Shown: positions 47,172-58,384 of the stretch, in pieces
How the letters are laid out: each line of letters starts with the position of its first letter
Position numbering within the stretch: the first letter of the stretch is position 1
NCBI GenBank assembly: GCA_001414485.1
Contig: LLEY01000010.1
Location: 372,001 to 436,000 of the forward strand
DNA from: Calycina herbarum
Lineage: Eukaryota; Ascomycota; Leotiomycetes; Helotiales; Pezizellaceae
Length of the DNA stretch: 64,000 nucleotides
Direction of reading: 5' to 3'
Program-made: the position numbers and the translations under genes
The notes under the pieces: model-generated
What the model saw: only the letters and a program-made list of their open reading frames with translations
The model's database searches: none
Told to the model about the DNA's origin: nothing

Positions 47172-49228
47172 ACGTAGTTTATTACTAAGTAACGTATATT
47201 ACTAAGTAGCGTACTTTCCTCTACTTTACTACTTACTAACTTTAATACGTATTTTCTTAATAACTAACTATAGAAATTCAAACCTAAGAAGCACGAATTA
47301 TCCTAGCTATCGAGGCTATTCGAATATCTAAAAAACTTAGTCGTCGCTCTACTATAAAAATCTACAAAGTCTCTAAAATAACACTTCGACATAGAATAGC
47401 TGGCCGAACCTATTACTTCGAAACTAAACCTAATTATTATAAATTAAACGACTTAGAGAAAGAGACACTTGTTTAATATATACTTGATCTAGATATAAGA
47501 GGATTTGCTCTCTAACTAGCTAGTATAGAAGATATAGTAAATTATATCCTTGAATCGTAGAGAGGAAAATACGTCGGTAAGCTCTAGATATATCGATTCG
47601 TATAACGTCGACTAGAATTAAAGACACGTTTTAATCGCGTTTACGACTTTTAAAGAGCTTTATACGAAGATCTAGAGCTTATTAGCCCGTGGTTTCGACT
47701 TATAGAGAATATAAGAGTAAAATACAGTGTTTTAGACTACGACTTTTATAACTTTAATAAGACAGGGTTTATAATAGGAATTATCTACCTAGTAATAGTT
47801 ATAACTCGCGCTAATCGACGTAGTAGAGGTAAGACAGTTCAGCCTAGTAATCGAGAATAGACTATAGTAATTACTTATATTAATAGCGAGAGTTAAGACA
47901 TATCTCTGTTTTTAGTAGTTTAAGAGAAGAATTATCTCGCGAATTAGTATACTAAGAGCGGCCTCCTATATAACTAGGTTATTAAACTTATAAGTAATAG
48001 ATAGACTAATAATAAGATAGGCCTAGAATAGCTATAATACTTTAATAAACATACTTATAGTTATACGAAAGAGCTATATCGAATACTAGTATTAGATAGA
48101 TATAAGAGTTATAAATCAGCTATATTTTAAGAGTATTACAAAGCTAATAATATTATTACTCTTTATCTACCTTCTTATTCCTCTTATTTAACCTAGCTAC
48201 TCGACGTTAGATGTTTTAGTATTCTTAAACATATATATAAGTATTAAATTAAGACCTTTATTAAAGCTTATATTAACTATATTACTAAGGTCGAGTTCTT
48301 TTTAGTCTTTTACATAGCTAGCTTAGTATCTTTTAATCCCTAGACTATAATATTAAAGCTTAATATCCGATTATAAACTTCTATATCTACTAGACCTCTC
48401 TCTATAGCCGCTAACTCTTAGGTCTTACAGACCTCTCGTAACCTAACTAACGCTCTTTTATAAATAACTTTAGTTAAGAATCGTATTTCACGCTATTAAG
48501 AAAGCTCGCTAACCTCTATTTTCGAGACTATAGCTATATTAGCAAAGAGTATAGAGCTATTAGCTTATAAGATAACTTTGTTATTAGCCGAAGTCTATAT
48601 CTTTCGTAAAGTAAATAAAGCACTTAGTAAGCGCTATAGAGCTAAAAAGACTCGGGTCTGTTAAGGAGGTATACTTACTATAGAGGATATATAGAACGTA
48701 TTAGCTTAAAAGGAGGCAGAGGAACAGGCTCGACGTAATAAGCGTTCTAAGAGAGGTAGGTAAAATAAGAGGTAAATATTAGAGCTTATAGTAAGTGCTA
48801 ATGAATTAAACTATAGAAGCTGTCTATATATAAGAAGATTCGATTATCCTTTCTAAGCTAGAGTCCTTACTAACTTATATACTTAGTTAGCTTATTCTAG
48901 AGGGTTCTACTAAGAGTACTCTCGAAGGTTCTGTTACGTCTATGCGTTGCTAAGCGAGGTCACGTGAATGCGTCGCTGAAGTACTCCGAGACTTATTCCA
49001 CAGATGTAACTCTTAATAGTAAACCTCTAGGCGACGGTATAGCACTTACGGAAAGACTGGTTATAATATACGAACTTGTTAAGAGGTTATAGATATATCT
49101 AGTTTATTAGATTCTAAGTAGTTTTAATTAATATTATTTATTATAGTTGATTAATCTAATATTAAAGTAGTAGAGTAGAGAGAAAGTATGCTACTCGGTA
49201 ATATATACTACTTAGTAATAAACCACGT
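47172..49228 (+). mobile_element. Element B: Fot1/pogo-like transposon, dead
   Basis: It is flanked by TA duplications (47170-47171, 49229-49230). The inverted ends start ACGT(A/G)GTTTATTACTAAGTA and contain the word ACTAAGTA/ACCGAGTA twice, 17 bp apart. A plus-strand transposase is readable from about 47290 to 48770: the HTH 'QEARIILAIEAIR' block (Gln codon now at a stop-adjacent site), 'IRGFAL', 'FYNFNKTGFIIG' (first catalytic Asp changed to Asn), 'IGLE-L' with Trp turned to TAG, 'LVLDRYKSYKS' (second Asp kept, from the DGHxSH type), and the C-terminal 'KALSKRYRAKKTRV' region. Stops replace Gln/Trp as RIP predicts. About 48925-49060 is GC-richer and not explained by the transposase. Confidence 0.85.
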
Positions 49229-49553
49229 TATATAAGATAGTATATTAGAAGATAATTATTAATATTTCTATATAGAGAAGAGCTAACTAAGCCTCTATAG
49301 AGGCTGTTATATTATATCTATACTATATAGTCGTTTATAAGAATAACTAATAATAGCGAAATAGAGAGAATATAAGAAGATACTAAGCTATTACTAGAAA
49401 GCCTAGAATAATAGACGTAAAGTCTAGTAATAGATACTCTAAGAAGTATATAAGCTTCTTTAGATAGAAACTCTATAAATAAGTACGTTTATATAGCCGC
49501 CGCTGAAATAGACGACTAAAAAGACTATAGAAAATTAAATTAAAAAAAAGATA

Positions 49554-49980
49554 ACGTAGTTTATTAGCGAGTCGCGTATATTACTAAGTCGCGTACTTTT
49601 TTTATATATAAAAAACGTTCGTACGTAACCGTGTACTTTCTTTATTAATATAAAATAGTAAAATTAAAAATTTAGTTTTATTATTATATAAATAAATAGG
49701 ATTTTAATTTTTAAGAGCTTATTAATTATAATTACTTAGTTATTAAGAAAACAAATAAAAAAATATAAATATAAGAGTAATTTTAAGCGAATTAGCTAAT
49801 AAGCTTAGTAAGCTTTTGAAAATTAAAATCCTATTTATTTATATAATAATAAAACTAAATTTTTAATTTTACTATTTTATATTAATAAATAAAGAAAGTA
49901 CACGGTTATATATAGACGTTTTTTATATATAAAAAAAGTACGCGACTCGGTAATATACGCGACTCGCTAATAAACCACGT
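49554..49980. mobile_element. Foldback MITE 2, 427 bp, element-B-type ends
   Basis: TA duplications (49552-49553, 49981-49982). The ends ACGTAGTTTATTAGCGAGTC and complement carry CGAGTCGCGTA-type words 17 bp apart, like element B. The arms stay complementary for nearly 190 bp (ACGTTCGTACGTAACCGTGT against ACACGGTTATATATAGACGT and onward), leaving a centre with TAATTCGCTT and ATTACTCTTAT on the minus strand (49771-49797). It is RIP-damaged and non-coding. Confidence 0.85.
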
Positions 49981-49982
49981 TA

Positions 49983-50510
49983 TCTTATAAGTAAATTCTC
50001 GTTCTTTTATATATTTATTCTTTTTATTAGTACTTAGAGAATTTAATTAATTATATATCTTCTTATATAGATTATATTTAAAAATAGTAAGAGTTCTTTT
50101 AATATATAGAAATTTCTATAAGAATATCTCTAGGTTAGAATAATATTAATTTATATATCTTTTAAGTTCTTTCTTAATATCTTAACTAATATATCTTCTT
50201 ATATAGCCTATTTTAGTATAGTAGAATAGTTTTTTATATCTATTAGTATATTATAAAAGAGCGTTTATAGTAGTAAAGCCTTTATAGAAATAATAGTATA
50301 TATACCGTAAGTATTTATACTACTTGTTTTTATAGAACTTGGTTAGATTATCCTTCGTTGTCTCGCTTAATATGATATAAGAGCTTAATTCTTCTAAAAT
50401 TATCTATATTCTAGTAACGAAGGTCCCGAGATCGCCGAGAGCTTTAAGTTTTTCCTTCGAAATACGATTCGTTTTTACATAGCTAAGTAGTAGTAAAAGA
50501 CTAAGTAGCG
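49983..50510. other. RIP-mutated DNA after MITE 2
   Basis: AT-rich, no open frame, no recognised element. The last 150 bases regain CG-containing words (CCCGAGATCGCCGAGAG), marking the end of the island near 50510. Confidence 0.5.
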
Positions 50511-51065
50511 CTCTAGTTATTTTTCCAGGAATTTAAAGAGCCGTTCCTCTCCGACATAGCCGATATCTCCCAACAGTAAGACTTTTCAAGCTTAGCGCTA
50601 AACGGTATTTGGAAAAAGGCCAAAAAAAACAAAAAGATTAAAAAAGACCAAAAAAATGGAACTAAGCTCAATAGCTTGTAGTTAACGGTGTCGATAGGTA
50701 GCACAAGTGCAGTCCCATCCCGAAGCGATATAATCCCCCAAATCCCAATTTATGTGTTCCACTCTGCCACAGCCCGAACATGCAACAACTTTGTTTATTC
50801 TGGGTCATAAACGCATTTAAAAATTATGGGGGGGGCCTAATTGTGTGTCGAGGTTTCCGCGGTACTAGCGCGTCCATTTTGGGAAAGCACGATTGAGCAG
50901 TGTTTCCCTTGACCTCTTCGACGTGACTTTTGAGATTTTGAACTTCAAGTTTTCAACACCAACATCAAGCCCAACCCACGATCCGCGAGAATCAGGTACA
51001 TCACCCTTACTTCTCTCATTCATCGCACCGTATCTAAGCTAACATCTCCACGATCTCAGCGTCCA

Positions 51066-52407
51066 ATGCACCGAGATGCCTCTCAAGAAGCCGCAGCCCC
51101 CCGCCGACCGTCAACTTAGACTACGGCAACTCGCGTTCATCAACTCACACAGAGCAACAACAGGTACCGCTTCACATTTGATTTCTCTCTTTCATCGTCT
51201 TACATCTAAACTAATCTTTCTACGATCTTCAGAGTCTCAGCATCCAGGAGTACCGCAGCTGCGAATTCACCCTCTACAACAACTTGAATATCAGCTTTCG
51301 CAGATCGCGATTCATGGTTACATAGCTCAAGCACAAGGAGGGCATATCCAAGATCACCAAACTCCGACGGACGAGGCGCAAATACACGCTTTCCCACAAG
51401 TTCAAATCCCATTTGATGTTGAGATCCAGCAAGAAACCCAAGGACCTCACCATCAACCACAGCCAGCCAACAGCCCTCCCCAGAACCCACCACCAAAAAG
51501 TCTGACGAAAGTTCACAAACAACATTTTCTTTCATCAAGAAATATCCGCCTACGATCTACATTGTCCACCCTGAAGATGGAGACGCATACCCCTTCAAGT
51601 ATTATCCTCGACATTTCACCGCAATTCGCTCCGTTGAAAGTAGAATACGAATACTTTCTTTGCATAATACATCACACACCAGCACATCAGTTGTTTCATT
51701 ACAAACACAATTTATTTGGTTTCGCCTCACGTCACCGAACTTTTGTCAATTATTGCAAAGAGGTGGACGGCAATGCCAAACAACATGGAATTTTTGTGAG
51801 CCGGCGAGATAAAGAATTTTGCTGGGTGAAACAAATTGTGGAGAAATTCTTGTCTGGGAGAGCTGGAAATACATCGAGAATGCGGATAATATAGAACTTC
51901 TTGCAGAATTCCAGAATTCTGGTTGGTCGAATGTTAAGAATATATTGGGGTATTTGTTCTCGAGAAGGATTAATGAGGTATTGCTCATCTTACTGTATTC
52001 AAGATCTAATATGCTGACTTACTTTGCAGATCGAGAATATGAAAACCAAGAATTACTGGTTGGAAATGGAAAAGAAGCACCCAGAAATGGATATTAGGGG
52101 CTGGGTAAGCACCTTTTCTTCAAATAAAATGAATTTGAGTTGCTAATATTTGGACTTATAGGACAATGAAGTCTCGTGTTTGAAAGAATTAGATCTTGAA
52201 GAATATCAGCGGGATAAGAAAGTTTACTTATGGTCACACGTTGCAGATGAGGACCTTGATGAAAAAGATCTACAAGACCTGGAGAAGGAAACTTTGCTGG
52301 AAGAAACTTTGGAGGAGGTTTTGGACCAAGATTATGAAGAAAACAATGAAGAATCAGGTGGAGAGGAAGGAGAGTTCATTGTTGAGGATCCTATGGACCT
52401 CGATTAG
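51066..52407 (+). pseudogene. Decayed multi-exon gene
   Basis: Good introns remain at 51164-51232 (GTACCG...CTTCAG), 51979-52029 (GTATTG...TTGCAG) and about 52104-52160 (GTAAGC...TTATAG). Read from ATG 51066, the ancestral frame runs through exon 1, 'VSASRSTAAANSP', 'DPARNPRTSPSTTASQQ', 'IKKYPPTIYIVHPEDGDAYPF', 'WESWKYIENADNIELLAEFQ', 'NMKTKNYWLEMEKKHPEMD' and an acidic 'EDLDEKDLQDLEKETLLEE' tail ending in PMDLD-stop at 52407. The frame is interrupted by a TAG in exon 1, three TGA in exon 2 and a TAA at 51810-51812, and between about 51700 and 51870 the plausible frame moves between all three phases, which implies indels. A different ATG (51076) gives a 272-residue open frame, but its codon content is poor after exon 1. 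I recognise no family. Confidence 0.6.
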
Positions 52408-52740
52408 ACACGAAGTAGAAGCTAATTCGAGAACAACAACTAGTTCAGAGGTGAGAAGTGGCGGTATAAGCTCTTCTAAATCTTCTCATTTGACTAGTTT
52501 AAACAGAAATAAAACTAATATCATTCTACATTCTCATCTCTTATATATATATAAAAAACTCTACACTTCGGTACTATTCTCTCTTATAAAATCTCTACTA
52601 AACTCTATAGAGGTCGTTAGCAACAGTTACGACAATAGCTCTCTTAAAATTTTAAGTGCTTCTTCTAAAATTTTAGCGATATCTATCTACTTTAACTAAA
52701 TAATAATTTAATTAATATTAGTAGTTATATAAATACTAAC

Positions 52741-53168
52741 GTGGTTTATCAGCGAGTCGATCATATCACCGAGTCGATTACTAAAAATACATACAAAAAA
52801 CGTCTGTGCAACCCTAGTAAAAATCTGTAATTCTTAATAAAAATTAATAAAATTAAAAACCTTACTTTATTACTATATATGTAAATAATATTAGAAATCT
52901 TAGATACTAACTAATTATAATAGCTAAGTTATTAAAGAAATTAAAAAAATCTATGAATACAGGGGTAATTTTAAGCGAATCGTTAGTTATAGCTAGTAAG
53001 CGTTTAAAAATTTCAATATTACTTATTTATATAGTAATAAAGTAGATTTTTTAATTTTATTAATTTTGATTAAGAATTACAGATTTTTACTAGGGTTGCA
53101 CAGACGTTTTTTGTATGTATTTTTAGTGATCGACTCGGTGATATGATCGACTCGCTGATAAACCACGT
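52741..53168. mobile_element. Foldback MITE 3, 428 bp, element-B-type ends
   Basis: TA duplications (52739-52740, 53169-53170). The ends ACGTGGTTTATCAGCGAGTC and complement contain CGAGTCGAT twice, 17 bp apart. The arms pair for over 150 bp (AAAACGTCTGTGCAACCCTAG against CTAGGGTTGCACAGACGTTTT). The centre holds, on the minus strand, GATTCGCTT and ACCCCTGTA (52958-52983), as in MITE 1. Least mutated of the three. Confidence 0.88.
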
Positions 53169-53313
53169 TATAATAATTATTAAACTAATTAAATTTAATT
53201 TTAGAATATAAGGAAGACTTTGTAGTACTACCATAGACCAGCATTTTTACTGATCTTCTATCCGGCCTTTGTAACGTAGTTTAAAGGATTGTTGAATTTG
53301 AAAATTACATGCT

Positions 53314-53404
53314 CTATTAGTAGGTAGCCTACCAACAGAAACATCGTCTATTTGTAAGTTACCTACCAATAGCACTGGACTATTTGTAGGTAACCTACGA
53401 ATAA
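53314..53404. repeat. AGGTAACCT palindromic tandem, locus 2
   Basis: Three units start CTATT at 53314, 53348 and 53380 (34 and 32 bp apart), each with a self-complementary centre (GTAGG-T--CCTAC). They are similar to the units at 34381-34520. Confidence 0.7.
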
Positions 53405-54634
53405 CCTCAAAAAAAATTAAATTGAGCACGATAGGTACGCCCGAATTCCTCAAAGGAATCATACCATTGTGTTTTCTAGAGCTAAAAAATCTTGTTGCAA
53501 TGATACCAGAAAAGAAGGACACAGCAAGCGCAAGTACGGAAAGGGACTTGAATTAGAAAACACGATTGGATTTTAAAACGTTTAAATACGTATCTGCTCG
53601 AAACACCGACAACGAAAGGAAATAAAATACCCTGGCCAAAACAAAATTGAATAACGTCGAGAAAGATACAAATAGGGCTCGGCTTTTGTGGGGTTTCTAG
53701 AGCTTGAGAGGTCCTCGTCTCGCCACAGGTGCTGGTTTAGCTACGAGCGGATTTTCTCAAGAGAATATTCCATTGATGTAACGGCGAAAAGGAAGTTAGG
53801 AATAAGTGACTCGTTTTAGTGTTGTGATCCAGACCGCTTGAAAGGAAGTAAGGGTCCGGTAGGAATCCACTTTGAAGACTAGGAAAGGGGCAGCTTCGGG
53901 TTCGTCGGCATACCTGCTATTTTCAGATAAGAGTAATTGCAGCTGGAAGGTTTGTTTTGTTCCAACATCAGTTACTATTAGTTTATTTCTATCTTAGATA
54001 GCATTATCTCTTCAGACAAGTTATCAAAATTAAATTAATATCACAACTGAATCTTGAAGTAAATTTGAGCTGACGTTTTGTACCCGGTGAGATCCGATAT
54101 AACTCCGAGGCAGGGTTCTTTTCCATCACGTGGAGCCAATTTGCAAACCGCCCGGGCGCCGTCTTTTTCCCGGTTGTAATCTAATCTCCTTAGGGATCTT
54201 TTCTCGCCGACTCGCTCCTTCCTCCTGCGCACCTGCAAGCAAGTCAAAACCTGGAAAGCAGACTCCTGCACGGCCAAGCTCTGCAAAATATAGAGCTTCC
54301 TCTTCCTCCCGAACTACTCCAGATTTTATTATCTTGCCAATTGCCTCTTTACCTCTCTCTCCAGCCTTTGACTCAATTACACGCAGACTTGACATCTACC
54401 CGAGGGGCTAAACTTTTCCAATCGCAGGTGCTTGCTTTCTTTTTTGGCGACCTGCATCTTCACTGTCAGCCGGTAGGTTTGAGCTTTTTCGAAATCTCCA
54501 TCTTCTCCAACAAATCGCGCAGACCTTCTTCTTTCCTTCTACCAACCATCGGACCCTTCGATCCGATCAAGAAAAGAACCATTTCCCCGGATTCAAGACC
54601 GTGCGCCGCGGTTTGGGGCTGATCAGAGGACACG
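53405..54634. other. Intergenic and leader of the carrier gene
   Basis: No gene supported; the open frames at 54041-54669 overlap on both strands. From about 54130 to 54634 the plus strand is CT-rich with several CTTTTC tracts, typical of a long 5' leader, and GATCAGAGGACACGATG precedes the start at 54635. Confidence 0.45.
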
Positions 54635-56878
54635 ATGACGGACGTTACAAAGGTGAAGGAGGTGGTCAAGGAAAAGTTGCTTGGCTCCGAGATTCCTCAG
54701 GACGTTCAACTCTCTGCGCAATCAAAAGCTACCTTTGACAAGAATGCGCGGAAGGATGGAGAGACGGGAGAGTATGTTATGGGTGAGGAGGAATTCATCA
54801 ATGCTGTTGCGCCTGAGGGGGAAGATTATGTGAGTTGGAATTTTTCCGTATACCTTATGCTTTGTCGCACAGAAAATTCTGAGCCATTGACTAACGCCAG
54901 GATGCCTTTTCTAGCACAAAATCAAGCGCGAACAATATGCGATCCTGTTTAGAGTGGCAGACCGGAGAGATACTGGTAAAGTCAACTTGATGGATTGGGG
55001 TACCTTTGAGAACCTTCTTGCGAAACCAGACGCCGAGTACGAAATCGCCTTTCGATTGTTCGACATTGAACGAACCGGGACTGTAAAATACGAACACCTC
55101 AAGAAACTCTACGAAGCAAACAAGGGCCCGGATAGCATACCTTTTGATTGGGATTGTGAATGGGCATCATTGTATAGTGGAGGAAAGAAGCGACGTCACG
55201 ACCTAACCTACCCTCAATTCTCGCAAATGTTGAGAGGTCTTCAAGGCGAGAGAATAAGACAAGCTTTCCACCATTTCGATCGAGACGGAGACGGATTTAT
55301 CGAACCAGAAGATTTCCAACGAATTATTCTCCAAACTGCAAAACACAAGCTATCCGACCATCTACTTGAGAATTTACATACCCTCTGTAATATTTCAGCA
55401 GGTACAAAGATCTCATATGGAAATGTTCGTGCATTTCAAAATATGATTAGAGAAATGGATTTGGTGGAATTAATCATTCGACAAGCTAGTGCGAAAAGTG
55501 GTGACGGAACGATTACCAGAACGGATTTCTTGAATGAGGCTGCACGAGTCACACGCTTTTCGCTATTCACCCCAATGGAGGCAGATATATTATTTCATTT
55601 CGCCGGTCTGGATCAACCCTCGGGACATTTAAGTCTGCGTGACTTTGCCAAAGTCCTCGATCCCTCGTGGCGCGACCCATTATACAACGCATTCGACCAG
55701 ACAAGTACAAAGATCAAGACCAAGACGCAAAACGTCATGCATTCCATACTAGAGTCGATTCATCATTTTGGGCTTGGGTCTCTTTCTGGAGCTTTCGGCG
55801 CTTTCATGGTCTACCCTATTGATTTGGTGAAGACTAGATTGCAAAACCAACGCTCATCTCGTGTGGGTGAGCTGCTTTATAAGAATTCCTTTGATTGTGC
55901 CAAGAAGGTCTGGAAAAATGAAGGTTTCCTTGGTTTTTATTCTGGAGTCTTACCTCAACTTGTTGGTGTTGCTCCGGAAAAGGCCATTAAGTTGACAGTT
56001 AATGATCTTGTTCGAGGTCATTTCTCTACTGATGGAAAGATTCGGATTCCACATGAAATTCTTGCTGGTGGAACTGCAGGTGCTTGTCAAGTTGTAAGTT
56101 GCCCTACTATCGTATACTCCATACTACATGACAAAGCTAACAATTAACTTAGATCTTCACCAATCCTCTCGAAATCGTCAAAATCCGTCTCCAGGTACAA
56201 GGAGAGGTCGCCAAGAACGTGGAAGGTGCCCCTCGTCGATCCGCCATGTGGATCGTCAAAAACTTGGGTATTCTTGGCCTTTACAAGGGTGCTTCCGCCT
56301 GTCTCCTTCGAGACGTACCATTCTCTGCTATTTACTTCCCAACCTACAACCATCTCAAGCGGGATATGTACGGCGAATCGCCAACCAAAAAACTTGGTAT
56401 TTTACAACTCCTCACAGCCGGTGCCATCGCCGGTATGCCAGCCGCCTACCTAACCACGCCTTTCGACGTCATCAAAACTCGTCTCCAAGTCGAAGCCCGA
56501 AAGGGTGAAAGTTCATACACATCCCTCCGCCATTGCGCAAAGACTATCTATAAAGATGAAGGCTTTAAGGCTTTCTTTAAGGGTGGACCAGCGAGAATTA
56601 TGAGATCGTCACCCCAGTTTGGGTTTACGCTTGCTGCTTATGAGGTTCTTCAGGGAGTACTTCCTATGCCTGGTAGTGAGAAGGAGGAGGTTCCGCATGC
56701 GGGTGTCAGCGCTGTTGGGGAGGGGTTGCCCGGGCAGGAGGGCCCGATTGGGTTTTTGAGGAGTAGGAATGCGATGAAGATTATTTTGGATCTGGATGGG
56801 GATTTTGGGAAGATTAAAAATCCTGCAGGCAAAGAGGGGTGGAATGGGTTGCCGAAGATTGTTGGGGGTGGGAAGTAG
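54635..56878 (+). CDS. AGC1: Mitochondrial aspartate/glutamate carrier with EF-hands, 699 aa
   Basis: Exons 54635-54829, 54915-56093 and 56153-56878; introns 85 bp (GTGAGT to TTTCTAG) and 59 bp (GTAAGT, GCTAAC, CTTAG). The product is an aralar/citrin-type carrier. A long N-terminal domain has EF-hand segments: a degenerate '[15 protein letters not shown]' near 113 and a canonical '[14 protein letters not shown]' near 186. Three mitochondrial carrier repeats follow, each with a PxDxVKTR signature: '[10 protein letters not shown]' near 365, '[10 protein letters not shown]' near 463 and '[10 protein letters not shown]' near 560. The family exchanges aspartate for glutamate across the inner mitochondrial membrane and feeds the malate-aspartate shuttle; animal forms are calcium-regulated through the EF-hands. 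The C-terminal 60 residues, Gly/Pro-rich, extend past the third repeat. No lesion is visible. The symbol follows the yeast AGC1 family and is by family resemblance only. Confidence 0.93.
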
Positions 56879-57480
56879 GTGTGTGATCAAGGAGGTCCAG
56901 AGGGGAGGGTAGAGATTGATGTTTTGATGTGCATAATGGATGGATGGTCGCATTGGGATGGGGCTAGGAATTTCTTCTGATTTTCTCTCTCTCTTGGGTT
57001 GGGGTTTTGCATTTTCCCTTTTCCTTGTTTCTTGTTGAGATAATTTGTTGTTGTCTTGTGCTGGGGTTGGAGTCTTTGAGATTCTTAGAGGGGGAAGAGA
57101 AGAGGTATAGATACCGAGGTGTTTTTTCAAGACTTGGAGATCAAGAATGGGACCACTGGACAGTGGGGGAGAGTACAGTACAGACAGATGACCAGACAGA
57201 CAGACGGTGGGGGAGATTTCCATGAATATGAAGAATCAGAATAAATAATAAGAGATCGATTATATTGTGATGTGAACTAACTCCTTTCTTATACTTCAAA
57301 GAGTTGTGATATTGTTTTGATAGATGTTGACGACTGACTATCTCCAACTTTTTTATATGATTCTACTTTAGAAGGCCTGGGAGAATTAAATGTATTGTCT
57401 TAAGTTGATTTATAAACTACCTATCAGTCTACCTTGAATTTTAGTATATATTATACGAAGGAGAGTGCTGTAGAGACTTT
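56879..57480. other. Intergenic, 3' of the carrier gene
   Basis: No gene supported. The first 300 bases are probably 3' UTR. A GACAGACAGAC-type microrepeat lies near 57180-57205. The sequence becomes AT-rich from about 57350. Confidence 0.45.
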
Positions 57481-57649
57481 AATTTATTATCTTAAAGATC
57501 TCTAAGTTGTTTTAGAGAGGTTTAGTAAACTAGCTACTGGGCTATTTGTCTTCTTTAGTTATCTAGCTCTTGTTATTCTAAGCAATTTATAATCAACTTA
57601 ATTACTTTGGTAAATAGGTAGTATAGGAGTTGGCTTTGGTTTTTATCTA

Positions 57650-58200
57650 TACCTAGTAAATAGAGACTAAAGAAAGATTATAAATAAGCGAGGAAAGTTA
57701 AGATAATTAAGAATTATACGCTTTTTTTTATTAGGTAAAAACTTTTGATAAGTAGGAAGAATTAATTTAGTTATTCTAGATAGAAAAGAGATTAAAATTT
57801 AAAGAAGAGAGTTAAGATAAGTAGAGATTTAGAGAGTTTTATAAGTTAAAAGAAATAAATTACTTATTTTAAATAGAAGAGATATTAAATTTATAAGTAA
57901 AGACTTAGAAGTATATTAATTTAGAAATCGTTTTATTATTAAATTTATTCTAACTAGAAAAGGGAATAATTTAAAAAAAAGAGTTAAGATAAGTAGAAAG
58001 TTTAAGGTTTTCTTAAGTATACTAAATTAACTTACTTAGTTTTTCTAGATTAAGAAGAAAGTAAAAGTAAAAGAAGAAATTTAAGATAAGTTAAAGTTAA
58101 AAGGTTTTTAAATAAAGTTATAAATAATTTAAACTACTTTTATAGCTAAAGAAAAGAAAATGAAATTAGTAAGAGAGTATTAGAAGAAATAGGACTTTTA
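57650..58200. repeat. Degenerate tandem array, inverted copy
   Basis: This is the reverse complement of the array at 20061-20874: the block AGTTATTCTAGATAGAAAAGAGATTAAAATTTAAAG and the following AAAAACTTTTGATAAGTAGG correspond to 20400-20500 read backwards, including CGCTTTTTTTTATTAGGTAA at 57720. Anchors (TCTAGAT or TTTAAATAG) recur near 57765, 57870, 57950 and 58045, 80-105 bp apart. The two arrays, about 37 kb apart, are therefore one repeat family in opposite orientation. It is RIP-damaged. Confidence 0.65.
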
Positions 58201-58384
58201 AAAGTATAGTTTACTCGACTGGGGTCACGTTAGACAGCAGGGATTATTGAAGGACCAATCATATTCAAGTGGGTCTTGAAGCTTCTAAAATAATTATTTT
58301 ATCTCGTACCCAACCCACATCGTCGCAATCCATCCCAATGCGGTAAACCCTTCCATCACCAATCAGCCTTTACACACCTTCAAA

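Noticed and set aside
51076..51894. 272-aa open frame starting at ATG 51076
   Set aside because: It runs through a clear intron, and downstream of it a different frame carries the coherent protein sequence; treated as part of the pseudogene at 51066-52407.
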